Source: Ruegeria arenilitoris
Lineage (GTDB): Bacteria; Pseudomonadota; Alphaproteobacteria; Rhodobacterales; Rhodobacteraceae
Length of the DNA: 64,000 bases
NCBI RefSeq assembly: GCF_013035425.1
Contig: NZ_WQHX01000002.1
Span: 62,001-126,000, forward strand
Reading direction: 5' to 3'
Shown here piece by piece: positions 9,470-18,133 of this stretch (its first letter is position 1; the number at the start of each line of letters is the position of its first letter). The notes under the pieces are model-generated. The model did no database searches, had not been told where the DNA came from, and saw only the letters and a list, made by a program, of their open reading frames with translations. The position numbers were made by a program, and so were the translations under genes.

Positions 9470-11254
9470 ATGGATCAGTTTACCATCAACCTGCTGTTTG
9501 TCGGTGCGTCTTTTGCGCTGTACATCGGCATCGCGATCTGGGCCCGCGCGGGCTCCACATCGGAATTCTACGCCGCTGGCCGCGGTGTTCACCCAGTCAC
9601 CAACGGTATGGCGACAGCGGCAGACTGGATGTCTGCGGCCTCTTTCATTTCGATGGCGGGCCTTATCGCCTTTACTGGCTACGACAACTCGACCTTCCTG
9701 ATGGGTTGGACCGGTGGCTACGTACTGCTGGCTCTGCTGCTTGCGCCTTACCTGCGTAAGTTCGGCAAATACACCGTCTCGGAATTTATCGGCGACCGTT
9801 TCTACAGCCAGACCGCACGCGTCGTTGCCGTGATCTGTCTGATCGTTGCGTCGGTGACCTACGTGATCGGTCAAATGACCGGCGTTGGCGTGGCCTTTGG
9901 CCGCTTCCTTGAGGTTTCGAACACATCCGGTCTGCTGATCGGTGCCTGTGTCGTGTTTGCATACGCGGTGTTTGGCGGGATGAAGGGTGTGACCTACACC
10001 CAGGTTGCTCAGTACTGCGTGCTGATCACCGCCTACACAATCCCGGCAATCTTTATCTCTTTGCAGCTGACCGGCACGCCAATCCCAGCGCTGGGTCTGT
10101 TCGGTGACACCGCCAGTGGAGAGCCCCTGCTGACCAAACTGGATGCGATTGTGACCGAGTTGGGCTTTGCGGACTACACTGCCCACCACTCGAACACTTT
10201 GAACATGGTGCTGTTCACACTTTCGCTGATGATCGGTACGGCTGGTCTGCCGCACGTTATCATGCGCTTCTTTACCGTACCTCGCGTGTCGGACGCGCGC
10301 TGGTCGGCTGGATGGACGCTGGTTTTCATCGCTTTGCTGTACCTGACCGCCCCCGCGGTCGGCGCAATGGCGCGGCTAAACATCACCGATATGATGTGGC
10401 CCAACGGTGGAATCGATGGCGGCGCTGTTTCAGTAGAAGAGATTGACAATGATCCTCGCTATGACTGGATGGCCACATGGCAGAAAACCGGCTTGCTGGA
10501 TTGGGAAGACAAAAATGGCGACGGCAAGATCCAGTACTATAATGACAAGAACGCCGACATGCAGGCTCTTGCAGAGGAAAAAGGCTGGGTCGGCAATGAG
10601 CTTACAAAGTTCAACCGCGACATCCTGGTTCTAGCCAACCCCGAAATCGCCAACCTGCCCGGTTGGGTGATTGGTCTTGTTGCTGCTGGTGGTCTGGCTG
10701 CCGCGTTGTCAACCGCGGCTGGACTGTTGCTCGCGATTTCGTCTGCCGTGTCTCATGACCTGATCAAAGGTGCTATCAATCCGCAGATCTCAGAAAAAGG
10801 CGAGCTTTTGTCAGCGCGGATCGCAATGGCTGTGGCTATCCTTGTCGCAACATATCTGGGTCTGAACCCACCCGGGTTTGCGGCGCAGACGGTTGCGTTG
10901 GCTTTCGGTCTGGCGGCAGCCTCGATATTCCCGGCACTTATGATGGGAATCTTCTCGACCCGCATTAACAACACAGGCGCGGTCTGTGGTATGCTGGCGG
11001 GTCTGGTCGTGACCTTGGTCTACATCTTCCTGCACAAAGGATGGCTGTTCATTCCGGGCACCAACTCTTTCACCGACGCAGACCCACTGCTTGGTCCAAT
11101 CAAATCGACCTCGTTCGGTGCAATTGGTGCCATGGTGAACTTTGGGGTCGCGTATGTTGTGGCTGGTATGACCAAAGAGACTCCGCAAGAGATCAAGGAT
11201 CTTGTCGAAAGCGTTCGCATTCCCCGTGGAGCAGGCGCTGCTCAGGATCATTGA
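9470..11254 (+). CDS. Sodium:solute symporter (acetate permease-like)
   Basis: A 594-residue SSS-family transporter with 12-13 membrane helices. The signature region GGMKGVTYTQVAQYCV lies at residues 169-184. A hydrophilic insertion at about 300-380 contains DKNGDGKIQ (347-355), which resembles an EF-hand calcium loop. The acs-adk-DUF4212-symporter order suggests uptake of acetate or another short carboxylate with sodium. The insertion distinguishes this subgroup from E. coli ActP (549 residues). A strong terminator follows the gene. Confidence 0.92.
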   Translation: MDQFTINLLFVGASFALYIGIAIWARAGSTSEFYAAGRGVHPVTNGMATAADWMSAASFISMAGLIAFTGYDNSTFLMGWTGGYVLLALLLAPYLRKFGKYTVSEFIGDRFYSQTARVVAVICLIVASVTYVIGQMTGVGVAFGRFLEVSNTSGLLIGACVVFAYAVFGGMKGVTYTQVAQYCVLITAYTIPAIFISLQLTGTPIPALGLFGDTASGEPLLTKLDAIVTELGFADYTAHHSNTLNMVLFTLSLMIGTAGLPHVIMRFFTVPRVSDARWSAGWTLVFIALLYLTAPAVGAMARLNITDMMWPNGGIDGGAVSVEEIDNDPRYDWMATWQKTGLLDWEDKNGDGKIQYYNDKNADMQALAEEKGWVGNELTKFNRDILVLANPEIANLPGWVIGLVAAGGLAAALSTAAGLLLAISSAVSHDLIKGAINPQISEKGELLSARIAMAVAILVATYLGLNPPGFAAQTVALAFGLAAASIFPALMMGIFSTRINNTGAVCGMLAGLVVTLVYIFLHKGWLFIPGTNSFTDADPLLGPIKSTSFGAIGAMVNFGVAYVVAGMTKETPQEIKDLVESVRIPRGAGAAQDH

Positions 11255-11261
11255 GCGTGAC

Positions 11262-11343
11262 GCGGCAGCGAGGTATCCTTGTCCTGCCGCGTCCATCGAC
11301 TGACTGCTCCCGCCCGGCACCCACCCGGGCGGGACTTTTGTTT
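11262..11343 (+). terminator. Tandem hairpins with rho-independent terminator after symporter
   Basis: A first hairpin GCGGCAG/CTGCCGC (11262-11290) is followed by a perfect 9-bp GC stem CCCGCCCGG/CCGGGCGGG (11309-11333, 7-base loop) and then ACTTTTGTTT. This is the clearest intrinsic terminator on the plus strand and separates the symporter from the DUF294 gene. Confidence 0.88.
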
Positions 11344-11363
11344 CTGACACACGGAGAAATCTG

Positions 11364-13187
11364 ATGCCCCTGTCCCAAGACGAGATCACCCGATTTCTAA
11401 AGTCCGTTCACCCCTATGATGCCCTGCCTGACAGCGCACTAGAGGATGTAGCGAAGCAAATTGAAGTTTGGGAAACAGACGAGGATTTCTCGGTTTACGA
11501 GTTGGGCCACACCCTGCCCGGCTTGTTTCTAATTTACGAAGGACTGATTGAAATCACGGACGAAAACGGTTCGGTGGTATCGCATCTCGGTTTGCGGAAT
11601 TCGTTCGGAGAGCGTGGACTTATCAAAAACGGCAAGGCAGCGACCAACGCCCGGGCACATTCGCCGTCAGTATTAATCGTTTTGCCATCTGACTTGGTGA
11701 GCGAGTTGATTGCCAATCATGATGTGGTTGCAAAGTTTTTCAATCGATCGCGCAGTCAGCGTAGCGGCCCACAAAGTCTGGCAACCAGTTCCATCGATGT
11801 GTTGATGGCACGCGATCCGGCCACGTGCCCACCAGATACGCCCGTGCAACAGGCCGCAAAGATTATGAGGGACAAACATATCTCTTCAATGTGCGTGACT
11901 GATAGCGGTGACTTACAAGGCATCGTGACACTACGTGATATCGCTGAAAAGTTCGTAGTCGACGCAATGGATCAAAACACTCCAGTATCCTCGATAATGA
12001 CACCCGACCCAGTCACTTTGTCCCCATCTGATATCGGCTCTGATGTCCTGCACGTGATGATGGAACGCGGGATCGGCCACATCCCGATTTCTCAAGCTGG
12101 CCAACTTGTTGGCATTGTGACACAAACCGATTTAACGCATTATCAAGCCATCAATTCAGCCGAGTTGGTTCGGCGCATCGCGCACGCCGATACAGCCGAA
12201 GAAATGGCGAAGGTCACTGAAGAAATACCTCAATTGTTGGTTCAATTGGTGGCCGGTGGAAACAGGCACGAAGTCGTAACGCGCCTGATTACAGACATTG
12301 CTGATACCGCGACTCGCCGCTTGCTGGCATTGGCCGAAGTTGCATTGGGCCCACCACCCGTGCCGTACTTGTGGCTGGCTTGTGGCTCGCAAGGGCGGCA
12401 GGAGCAGACCGGCGTTTCAGATCAAGACAATTGCCTAATATTGGATGATGCCGCAAATGAATCCGACTTTCCTTATTTCACAGCGCTCGCAAAATCAGTC
12501 TCCGATGGGCTGGACACTTGCGGTTACTTCTTTTGCCCGGGAGACATGATGGCAACAAATCCACGCTGGTGTCAGACTCTTGGAGTGTGGAGGGAGTATT
12601 TCAGAGGCTGGATCAAGACACCGAACCCAGAGGCGCAAATGCTGGCCTCGGTCATGTTCGACCTACGCCCTATTGGAGGAGCCTTCGAGCTGTTTGCAAA
12701 TCTTCAGGCTGAAACGCTTGAGGCGGCAAACAGTAATTCGATATTTGTGGCCCATCTGATCTCGAACTCGCTAAAACATACTCCACCTTTGGGTCTTTTA
12801 CGTGGCTTTGCCACCGTTCGGTCAGGCGAACACAGAAACACTTTGGATTTAAAGCACAATGGTGTCGTTCCCGTGGTCGATCTTGCACGCGTATATTGCC
12901 TGCAAGGTCAATTGAAAGAAACCAATACCCGTGCACGGCTGAAGGCTGCTGAAACTGCTGGAGTGCTTAGTCATTCGGGTGCGCGGGATCTACTGGACGC
13001 CTATGATTTGATTGCTCAAACCAGACTGGAACATCAAGTCAGACTGGTAAAATCAGGTGAGGCGCCAAACAATTACCTGCCCCCATCGGATCTGTCGGAC
13101 TTTGAGCGAAGTCATCTTCGAGACGCCTTTGTTGTGATAAAAACCATGCAATCCGCTGTCGGGCACGGAAAAGGGATGCTGGGCTGA
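11364..13187 (+). CDS. cNMP-binding/CBS/DUF294 nucleotidyltransferase-like signalling protein
   Basis: A 607-residue cytoplasmic protein with three modules. A cyclic-nucleotide-binding-like domain lies at about residues 20-130. A CBS pair follows at about 150-265, with VLMARDPATCPPDTPV opening the first repeat and SIMTPDPVTL the second. A GlnD-like nucleotidyltransferase domain has GSQGRQEQTGVSDQD, matching GSxGRxE with a following DxD. The DUF294 C-terminal helical region completes it. Such proteins are found beside DUF4212/SSS symporters and an epsilon-type exonuclease, as here, and presumably sense nucleotides to regulate uptake. Neither the activity nor the target is known. A GGAG site precedes the ATG. 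Confidence 0.88.
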   Translation: MPLSQDEITRFLKSVHPYDALPDSALEDVAKQIEVWETDEDFSVYELGHTLPGLFLIYEGLIEITDENGSVVSHLGLRNSFGERGLIKNGKAATNARAHSPSVLIVLPSDLVSELIANHDVVAKFFNRSRSQRSGPQSLATSSIDVLMARDPATCPPDTPVQQAAKIMRDKHISSMCVTDSGDLQGIVTLRDIAEKFVVDAMDQNTPVSSIMTPDPVTLSPSDIGSDVLHVMMERGIGHIPISQAGQLVGIVTQTDLTHYQAINSAELVRRIAHADTAEEMAKVTEEIPQLLVQLVAGGNRHEVVTRLITDIADTATRRLLALAEVALGPPPVPYLWLACGSQGRQEQTGVSDQDNCLILDDAANESDFPYFTALAKSVSDGLDTCGYFFCPGDMMATNPRWCQTLGVWREYFRGWIKTPNPEAQMLASVMFDLRPIGGAFELFANLQAETLEAANSNSIFVAHLISNSLKHTPPLGLLRGFATVRSGEHRNTLDLKHNGVVPVVDLARVYCLQGQLKETNTRARLKAAETAGVLSHSGARDLLDAYDLIAQTRLEHQVRLVKSGEAPNNYLPPSDLSDFERSHLRDAFVVIKTMQSAVGHGKGMLG

Positions 13188-13247
13188 GCCGTTCAAGGAT
13201 CAGCCAATGCATTTGGGTCGCGCAGACCCGGAGAATGGAGAAATAGG

Positions 13248-13766
13248 ATGTTTTTGGAACTGATTGGCACAATTTTTGCAGGCTTTGCGTTTGCGGGCGT
13301 GGTGATGGTTCTGAACAAGTTCACAGGCGGACGATTGCCTCGGTGGGCAGCTCCTGTCGCTGCCGGAGCGGGAATGATCGGAATGACGATCACCAGCGAG
13401 TACTCTTGGTATGACCGCACCCTCGAATCGTTGCCCGGCAGTCTGGCTGTCGTGCAGGAAGTTGAGAGCAAAGCATTTTATCGCCCATGGACTTATGTTG
13501 CGCCATTTGTTGACCGTTTTGCGGCAATCGATAAAGATTCTGTAAAGACCAATGAAAACGTTCCTGAACAGCGGCTTGTCGATCTCTATTTCTTCGGACG
13601 GTGGGCGCCTGTTTCGAAGATTCCCGTTGCAGTCGATTGCGCGCAAAACAGCCGTGCCAACCTGGTCGATGGAGCTGAGTTCGCAAGTGACGGGCGTTTA
13701 CTGAATGCCGCTTGGATCGAAACCAGTGATAATGACCCGTTGATCGAGGCGACCTGCGGAGTTTGA
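13248..13766 (+). CDS. Small membrane protein of unknown function
   Basis: 172 residues that I do not recognise. Two hydrophobic helices lie near the N-terminus (about 3-22 and 32-48), followed by a soluble part of about 120 residues with two late Cys (CAQNS, and the terminal ATCGV). It is preceded by AGGATG, where the ribosome site is weak. Its stop overlaps the next start (TTGA), so it is probably translationally coupled to the exonuclease. It sits between the DUF294 protein and the exonuclease of the acetate-type block, so it may belong to that membrane signalling set. Confidence 0.75.
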   Translation: MFLELIGTIFAGFAFAGVVMVLNKFTGGRLPRWAAPVAAGAGMIGMTITSEYSWYDRTLESLPGSLAVVQEVESKAFYRPWTYVAPFVDRFAAIDKDSVKTNENVPEQRLVDLYFFGRWAPVSKIPVAVDCAQNSRANLVDGAEFASDGRLLNAAWIETSDNDPLIEATCGV

Positions 13767-15181
13767 ATGTGCTGAACCGTCTTAGCCTCCGTTTAAGAAT
13801 TTTTCTATTCTTTTGTCTGCTGGCCGTCGGAGGGTTGGTCGTAAGCTCACTGGCACTATGGATAAGCTATCAACGAGTTGACGATCCCGAATTGATTGAT
13901 GCCTACATATTTGCGGAAATCCTAATCGCTTTTGGTTTTCTGGCTTTGATCGTCGGAGTCTGGCTTTTGTTCGACGACAATGTCGCCAAACCGATCGAAC
14001 GATTGTCTGCACAACTGCGAGCCCGTGCTCACGCTGGCGTAAACACCGAGATGGATGTAAGGGCCACCCGTTATTTGGGTGATTTGGGTCCGGCCGCCGC
14101 AGGGCTGGCCGAACAATTTTCAGACACCGCAATAAACACAGCCGAGGCGGTTGCAGCAGAAACGGCGCACCTCGCTGCCGAGAAAAAACGCCTGACCGCG
14201 CTATTGAGCGAGATACCCGTAGCAATGCTGTTGGCGGGACCAAAGCACCAGATTGTTTTGTATGATGCACAGGCAGCAGAGGTTCTGGCGCAGATCGCCC
14301 ACCCGCGACTGAACGCGTCCCTTTTTGATTATCTCGAAAGTACAGGTCTAACCGATGCCTACTCTGAGATGAGCAAGACCGGCATGGAAGTTGAATGCAG
14401 TCTTACCAGTGTCGACGGCACCCAAGCTTATTCGGCGCGCATGAAGCCGTTAGGAGACGCGCCGGGATATATGCTGATTTTTGATGATAGCACCCTGCGC
14501 ATTCGACCAGACGAAGCCCGGCCACTTATCTATGACTTCGATCTTCTCGACACGTCGATAGACGAAGAGTTTGAGAACCGTCGCCTGACCGACTTGTGTT
14601 TTGTTGTATTCGATACCGAAACGACCGGGCTTCTTCCTCATAAAGACGAAATTGTACAAATCGGCGCAGTTCGCGTGGTTAAAGGAAAAATCGTAGCGGG
14701 AGAAAAACTGGATTCCCTGGTCGATCCGGGCATCCCAATTCCGGCTGCTTCAACCCGTGTACACAAGGTAAACGATGCCATGGTCGCAGGAGCGCCGGAC
14801 ATTGTTGATGTAGGTCGCACCTTTCACCAATTCGCACGTGACGCCGTTATTGTTGCCCACAACGCACCATTCGATATGGCATTTCTGCGACGCCACGCGG
14901 CTCGTATCGGCGTCAAATGGGATCACCCAGTGTTAGACACGGTGTTACTTTCAGCGGTTCTTTTCGGCGCGAGTGAAACGCATACACTGGATGCCGTGTG
15001 CGAGCGACTTGAGATCACAATTCCAAACGATTTACGCCATACTGCATTAGGCGACGCAGTGGCTACAGCCCAAGTTTTGGTAAAAATGCTGCCCATGCTA
15101 AGTGCGCGCGGCATGGTGACATTCGGGAAAGTTGTCGCAGAAACACGCAAACACGGGCGGTTGCTGGAAGACCTGAATTGA
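13763..15181 (+). CDS. Membrane-anchored DEDDh 3'-5' exonuclease (DNA Pol III epsilon-like)
   Basis: 472 residues. Two membrane helices (about 11-34 and 48-70) are followed by a HAMP-like/alanine-rich coiled region (71-140) and a PAS-like stretch (about 145-250). The C-terminal exonuclease has all DEDDh motifs: DTETTG (284-289), NAPFDMAFL, and HTALGDAVAT with the His-x4-Asp pair. The receptor-like N-terminus makes a replication role unlikely. Degradation of a small oligonucleotide or a nucleotide signal at the membrane fits better, but this is inference. The start is taken as TTG at 13763, overlapping the previous stop; GTG at 13769 is an alternative. Confidence 0.87.
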   Translation: MNVLNRLSLRLRIFLFFCLLAVGGLVVSSLALWISYQRVDDPELIDAYIFAEILIAFGFLALIVGVWLLFDDNVAKPIERLSAQLRARAHAGVNTEMDVRATRYLGDLGPAAAGLAEQFSDTAINTAEAVAAETAHLAAEKKRLTALLSEIPVAMLLAGPKHQIVLYDAQAAEVLAQIAHPRLNASLFDYLESTGLTDAYSEMSKTGMEVECSLTSVDGTQAYSARMKPLGDAPGYMLIFDDSTLRIRPDEARPLIYDFDLLDTSIDEEFENRRLTDLCFVVFDTETTGLLPHKDEIVQIGAVRVVKGKIVAGEKLDSLVDPGIPIPAASTRVHKVNDAMVAGAPDIVDVGRTFHQFARDAVIVAHNAPFDMAFLRRHAARIGVKWDHPVLDTVLLSAVLFGASETHTLDAVCERLEITIPNDLRHTALGDAVATAQVLVKMLPMLSARGMVTFGKVVAETRKHGRLLEDLN

Positions 15182-15266
15182 CCGCAAAATTTGGATCGGA
15201 TGCAGCTTGCCATAGACAATCTCTGCAGCGCATGGCACCTCAGACATACCTTTAAACGAGTGTGCG

Positions 15267-15767
15267 ATGACCGAAACGACATTCACTCCCGGTCCAGACC
15301 AAAGCCTGAACTTCCGCGAAGCGCTGGGATGTTTTGGGACAGGTGTCACGGTGGTTACAACCAACACAGCTGGCGGGCCGGTTGCAATTACGGTCAATTC
15401 CTTTGCTTCGGTATCACTGGATCCGCCGCTGGTATTGTGGTGCCTTGCCAAAGACTCCAATCGCTACGACGCATTCAGCAATTGTCAGCACTATGCAATT
15501 CACGTGATGGCACAAGAACAGCACGATCAAGCATTGCTATTTGCCCGAAATGGTTTCGATTTTTCCCATACGAAATGGCAATGTGACGAAGCTGGCCGCC
15601 CTCGATTATCCGACTGCCTCGCCCGATTTGATTGCCGGTTGTCCGACATACACGATGCAGGCGATCACCTTATTCTGGTCGGGCACGTTGAAACAGTTAT
15701 GCACCGCCCGGGACAAGGACTGATTTTCAAGCGCGGGCAATTTGGTGGATTCGCCGATCTGATCTGA
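15267..15767 (+). CDS. Flavin reductase-like domain protein
   Basis: A 166-residue protein of the flavin reductase/FMN-binding split-barrel family. Landmarks are the N-terminal FREALGCFGTGVTVVTT, NSFASVSLDPPLVLWCLAK near residue 50, and HLILVGHVE near the end. Members supply reduced flavin to two-component monooxygenases or bind FMN themselves. No oxygenase partner is adjacent. The gene converges with the next minus-strand operon, with no gap between the two stop codons. Confidence 0.9.
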   Translation: MTETTFTPGPDQSLNFREALGCFGTGVTVVTTNTAGGPVAITVNSFASVSLDPPLVLWCLAKDSNRYDAFSNCQHYAIHVMAQEQHDQALLFARNGFDFSHTKWQCDEAGRPRLSDCLARFDCRLSDIHDAGDHLILVGHVETVMHRPGQGLIFKRGQFGGFADLI

Positions 15768-16250
15768 TCAATCGTCTAAAGAACCGTGTACAGCCAAAGC
15801 TTCAAGTTGGGTTTCTTGCGGCGTGATCACTCGAAAAGCCTCATGAACACCTGCACCCGTAAGTTCTCGCGCGACTGTAAGCAATGTGTTTGGCGCGTGG
15901 TCCTCGCACATTTCTGTCATATGATCTATCTCGGCCTGAGCAACCTCCATAGCCGTCTCAATCGAAGGGGCGCCGTAAAGTCGTACAAAGTGATCAGCCA
16001 AATTTTGTTTCATCTGTTCCAATTCAGCAGGTTCGATTTGTGTCACGGCCACAAAAGTAACTCGGCCAAATGTCTCCAAACCCAGCCAACCATTTGCAAA
16101 AGCCTGTCGTGCCTTGCCCTCTAAATCGCCCTCGCCCCAGTTCGAAAACTCGAAGCCGCCAGAAATACACCATTCTCCGGTACGCGCTGGCGAATGAAAA
16201 ACGTTCATGTCACTTTCATCAAAGTGAATAGCGCGCGCCAACTTCATCAT
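15768..16250 (-). CDS. Uncharacterized DUF6505-like protein
   Basis: 160 residues, soluble and acidic. I place it tentatively in the DUF6505 group found in Rhodobacterales; the function is unknown. It has no signal peptide and no membrane segment. It overlaps the stop of the lipoate/biotin-ligase-like gene (ATGA) and is the last gene of the apbC operon. Tight coupling suggests work with the ligase-like partner. Confidence 0.65.
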   Translation of the reverse strand: MMKLARAIHFDESDMNVFHSPARTGEWCISGGFEFSNWGEGDLEGKARQAFANGWLGLETFGRVTFVAVTQIEPAELEQMKQNLADHFVRLYGAPSIETAMEVAQAEIDHMTEMCEDHAPNTLLTVARELTGAGVHEAFRVITPQETQLEALAVHGSLDD

Positions 16251-16942
16251 GCGTTCTCCAACAATTGAGTCAGGGGGCGCAGTTGCGTATCGGAGCCTTT
16301 CCGAATTAGCATCCCGAACCTCTCGTCCGTACCAAGGAACACGCCCTGTTCTCCAATTGGCTCTCCGACATCACGTATCAACCCCATCCACTCGCTGTGC
16401 AATGAAGCGTTACCTTCTTCCTGCCAACGATTGAGCCACGTCAGCATATGACGGGACCAACTTTCAACCAGCTGCTCAGGCGATACATCGGCACAACCCT
16501 CATCATAGAGCGCGGTAATATCAGGCGTTTCGCCTGGATCACCACTGGTCTGCAACAACGCCAGTTCCCAACCTATCACGATCCAATCAGGTATGGTATC
16601 CGGGTCCGAAGACGAGGCCGCGGCATGAAACGTGCCACATTTTGCGCCATTCACGAAAATCGGTCCATCCCAGCCCAGATGTACGGCAACTTCGGGCGGG
16701 GCCAAAGCGCCCAAGGCGTTCTGAAACCCTACTGCACACAACGGCAGCATGGCCATGGCATCTTGCAGCGGGACTTCGGGCGCGAAAACGATTGCCACGC
16801 GTAGCCTGTCCGCCTGAATGTTGTAAACAACCGTTCCCGCATCGCAGCCGAGCGCTGACATGGCCTGAGCACGCTCAAACGGGTTTTCCCCACCCGACAC
16901 TGAATGGCCGGTCAATAATGGCGGAAAAACCGGCTGGCTCAT
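16247..16942 (-). CDS. Biotin/lipoate protein ligase-like protein (DUF4444 type)
   Basis: 231 residues resembling the biotin/lipoate A/B ligase family, with a C-terminal region of the DUF4444 kind. HLGWDGPIFVNGAKCGTFHAA near residue 88 has the look of the ligase core (the usual lysine-containing NG-K-GG segment appears as NGAKCG). It is shorter than BirA or LplA and I do not see a classical GRGRxxR loop, so catalysis is uncertain. Coupled by 4-base overlaps to apbC upstream and the DUF6505-like gene downstream. Confidence 0.75.
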   Translation of the reverse strand: MSQPVFPPLLTGHSVSGGENPFERAQAMSALGCDAGTVVYNIQADRLRVAIVFAPEVPLQDAMAMLPLCAVGFQNALGALAPPEVAVHLGWDGPIFVNGAKCGTFHAAASSSDPDTIPDWIVIGWELALLQTSGDPGETPDITALYDEGCADVSPEQLVESWSRHMLTWLNRWQEEGNASLHSEWMGLIRDVGEPIGEQGVFLGTDERFGMLIRKGSDTQLRPLTQLLENA

Positions 16943-18000
16943 GCGTTACCTTTGGCAATCAATTCACGGGCAATTTTACGGAAAGATTCTGCCTGCGGAC
17001 TATCTGGTTTGCTGACCACGATCGGTGCGCCACCGTCTGCTGCAACGCGAATATCTAAATGTAACGGAATCTCACCAAGCAAAGGAACGCCCAGCGACAC
17101 AGCCTCGGACGCAACGCCACCATGACCAAACACGTGTTCCTCGTGTCCACAGTTCGAACAAATATGCGTGGACATGTTTTCGATCATTCCAAGTATTGGT
17201 GTCTTTAGCTGCTGGAACATGTCGATACCCTTTCGAGCATCAATCAGTGCCACATCTTGCGGAGTTGACACGACGATCGCTCCGTCCACTTTAAACTTCT
17301 GGCTCAGTGTCAGTTGCACGTCGCCCGTTCCCGGTGGCAAGTCAACGATCAAAACGTCCAATGCGCCCCATTGCACCTGACCCATCATCTGTTGCAGTGC
17401 CCCCATCAGCATCGGACCCCGCCAAACGACTGCCTGCCCTTCGTTGGTCATCAGACCCATCGACATCATTGTAACCCCATGATTTCGAAGTGGCAGGATC
17501 GTTTTGCCATCAGGACTTGCCGGCCTTCCGGAAACTCCAAGCATTCTGGGCTGCGACGGACCATAAACATCTGCATCCAGCAAGCCGACCCGTCGACCTT
17601 CGGCCGCAAGTGCACATGCGAGGTTAGCAGAAACCGTGGACTTACCAACGCCGCCCTTTCCCGAGGCTATGGCGATAATCCGGTCCACACCAGGTACGGC
17701 TTGCGGTCCGGTTTGCGAGGGCTTGGGCTTGGGCTTGAGATCCGGTGGAGCCTTATCAGAATGTGCCGTCAACATAGCCGAAACCTTTGTCACGCCTTCA
17801 ACCAACTGAGCCGCCTTTTCTGCCGCTGCGCGCACAGGCTCCATACGTTCGGCCTGTTTCGGATCGATCTCAAGCACAAAGCGCACTGTATCACCTTCGA
17901 CATTCAAGGCACGCACAACTCCGGCGCTGACAATGTCCTGACCAGAAACTGGGTCCGTGATCTTTTTCAGGTTTGCAAGAACTGCGTCACGAACACTCAT
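16939..18000 (-). CDS. apbC: Iron-sulfur cluster carrier ATPase ApbC/Mrp
   Basis: 353 residues. An N-terminal MIP18/DUF59-like domain (about 1-90, with ITDPVSGQDIVSAG) is followed by a proline/lysine linker and an NBP35-type P-loop ATPase with the deviant Walker A GKGGVGKST near residue 115. The cluster-binding CSNCGHEEHVFG lies near residue 285. It delivers [4Fe-4S] clusters in the cytoplasm. Position next to an island full of Fe-S proteins (polyferredoxin and formate dehydrogenase) is suggestive. First gene of a three-gene operon and divergent from the TupA-cytochrome gene. Confidence 0.95.
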   Translation of the reverse strand: MSVRDAVLANLKKITDPVSGQDIVSAGVVRALNVEGDTVRFVLEIDPKQAERMEPVRAAAEKAAQLVEGVTKVSAMLTAHSDKAPPDLKPKPKPSQTGPQAVPGVDRIIAIASGKGGVGKSTVSANLACALAAEGRRVGLLDADVYGPSQPRMLGVSGRPASPDGKTILPLRNHGVTMMSMGLMTNEGQAVVWRGPMLMGALQQMMGQVQWGALDVLIVDLPPGTGDVQLTLSQKFKVDGAIVVSTPQDVALIDARKGIDMFQQLKTPILGMIENMSTHICSNCGHEEHVFGHGGVASEAVSLGVPLLGEIPLHLDIRVAADGGAPIVVSKPDSPQAESFRKIARELIAKGNA

Positions 18001-18133
18001 GCGTCATTACCTATATTTTGCCCTGTCTGATGGGCGCTGCGTTTCGCCAGTTTCTGGTCGCCGCTCATTGCACGTGTCTCCGTCCTAAGTTTGTTCATTT
18101 GACGCAATCGGTCCCGGGCCGTTAGGCTGAGCC

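Noticed and set aside
9182..10255. Long open frame (357 codons) on the minus strand across the DUF4212 and symporter genes
   Set aside because: It lies opposite two well-supported genes, is rich in Gln, His, Arg and Asp, and matches no protein type; typical shadow of a GC-biased gene.
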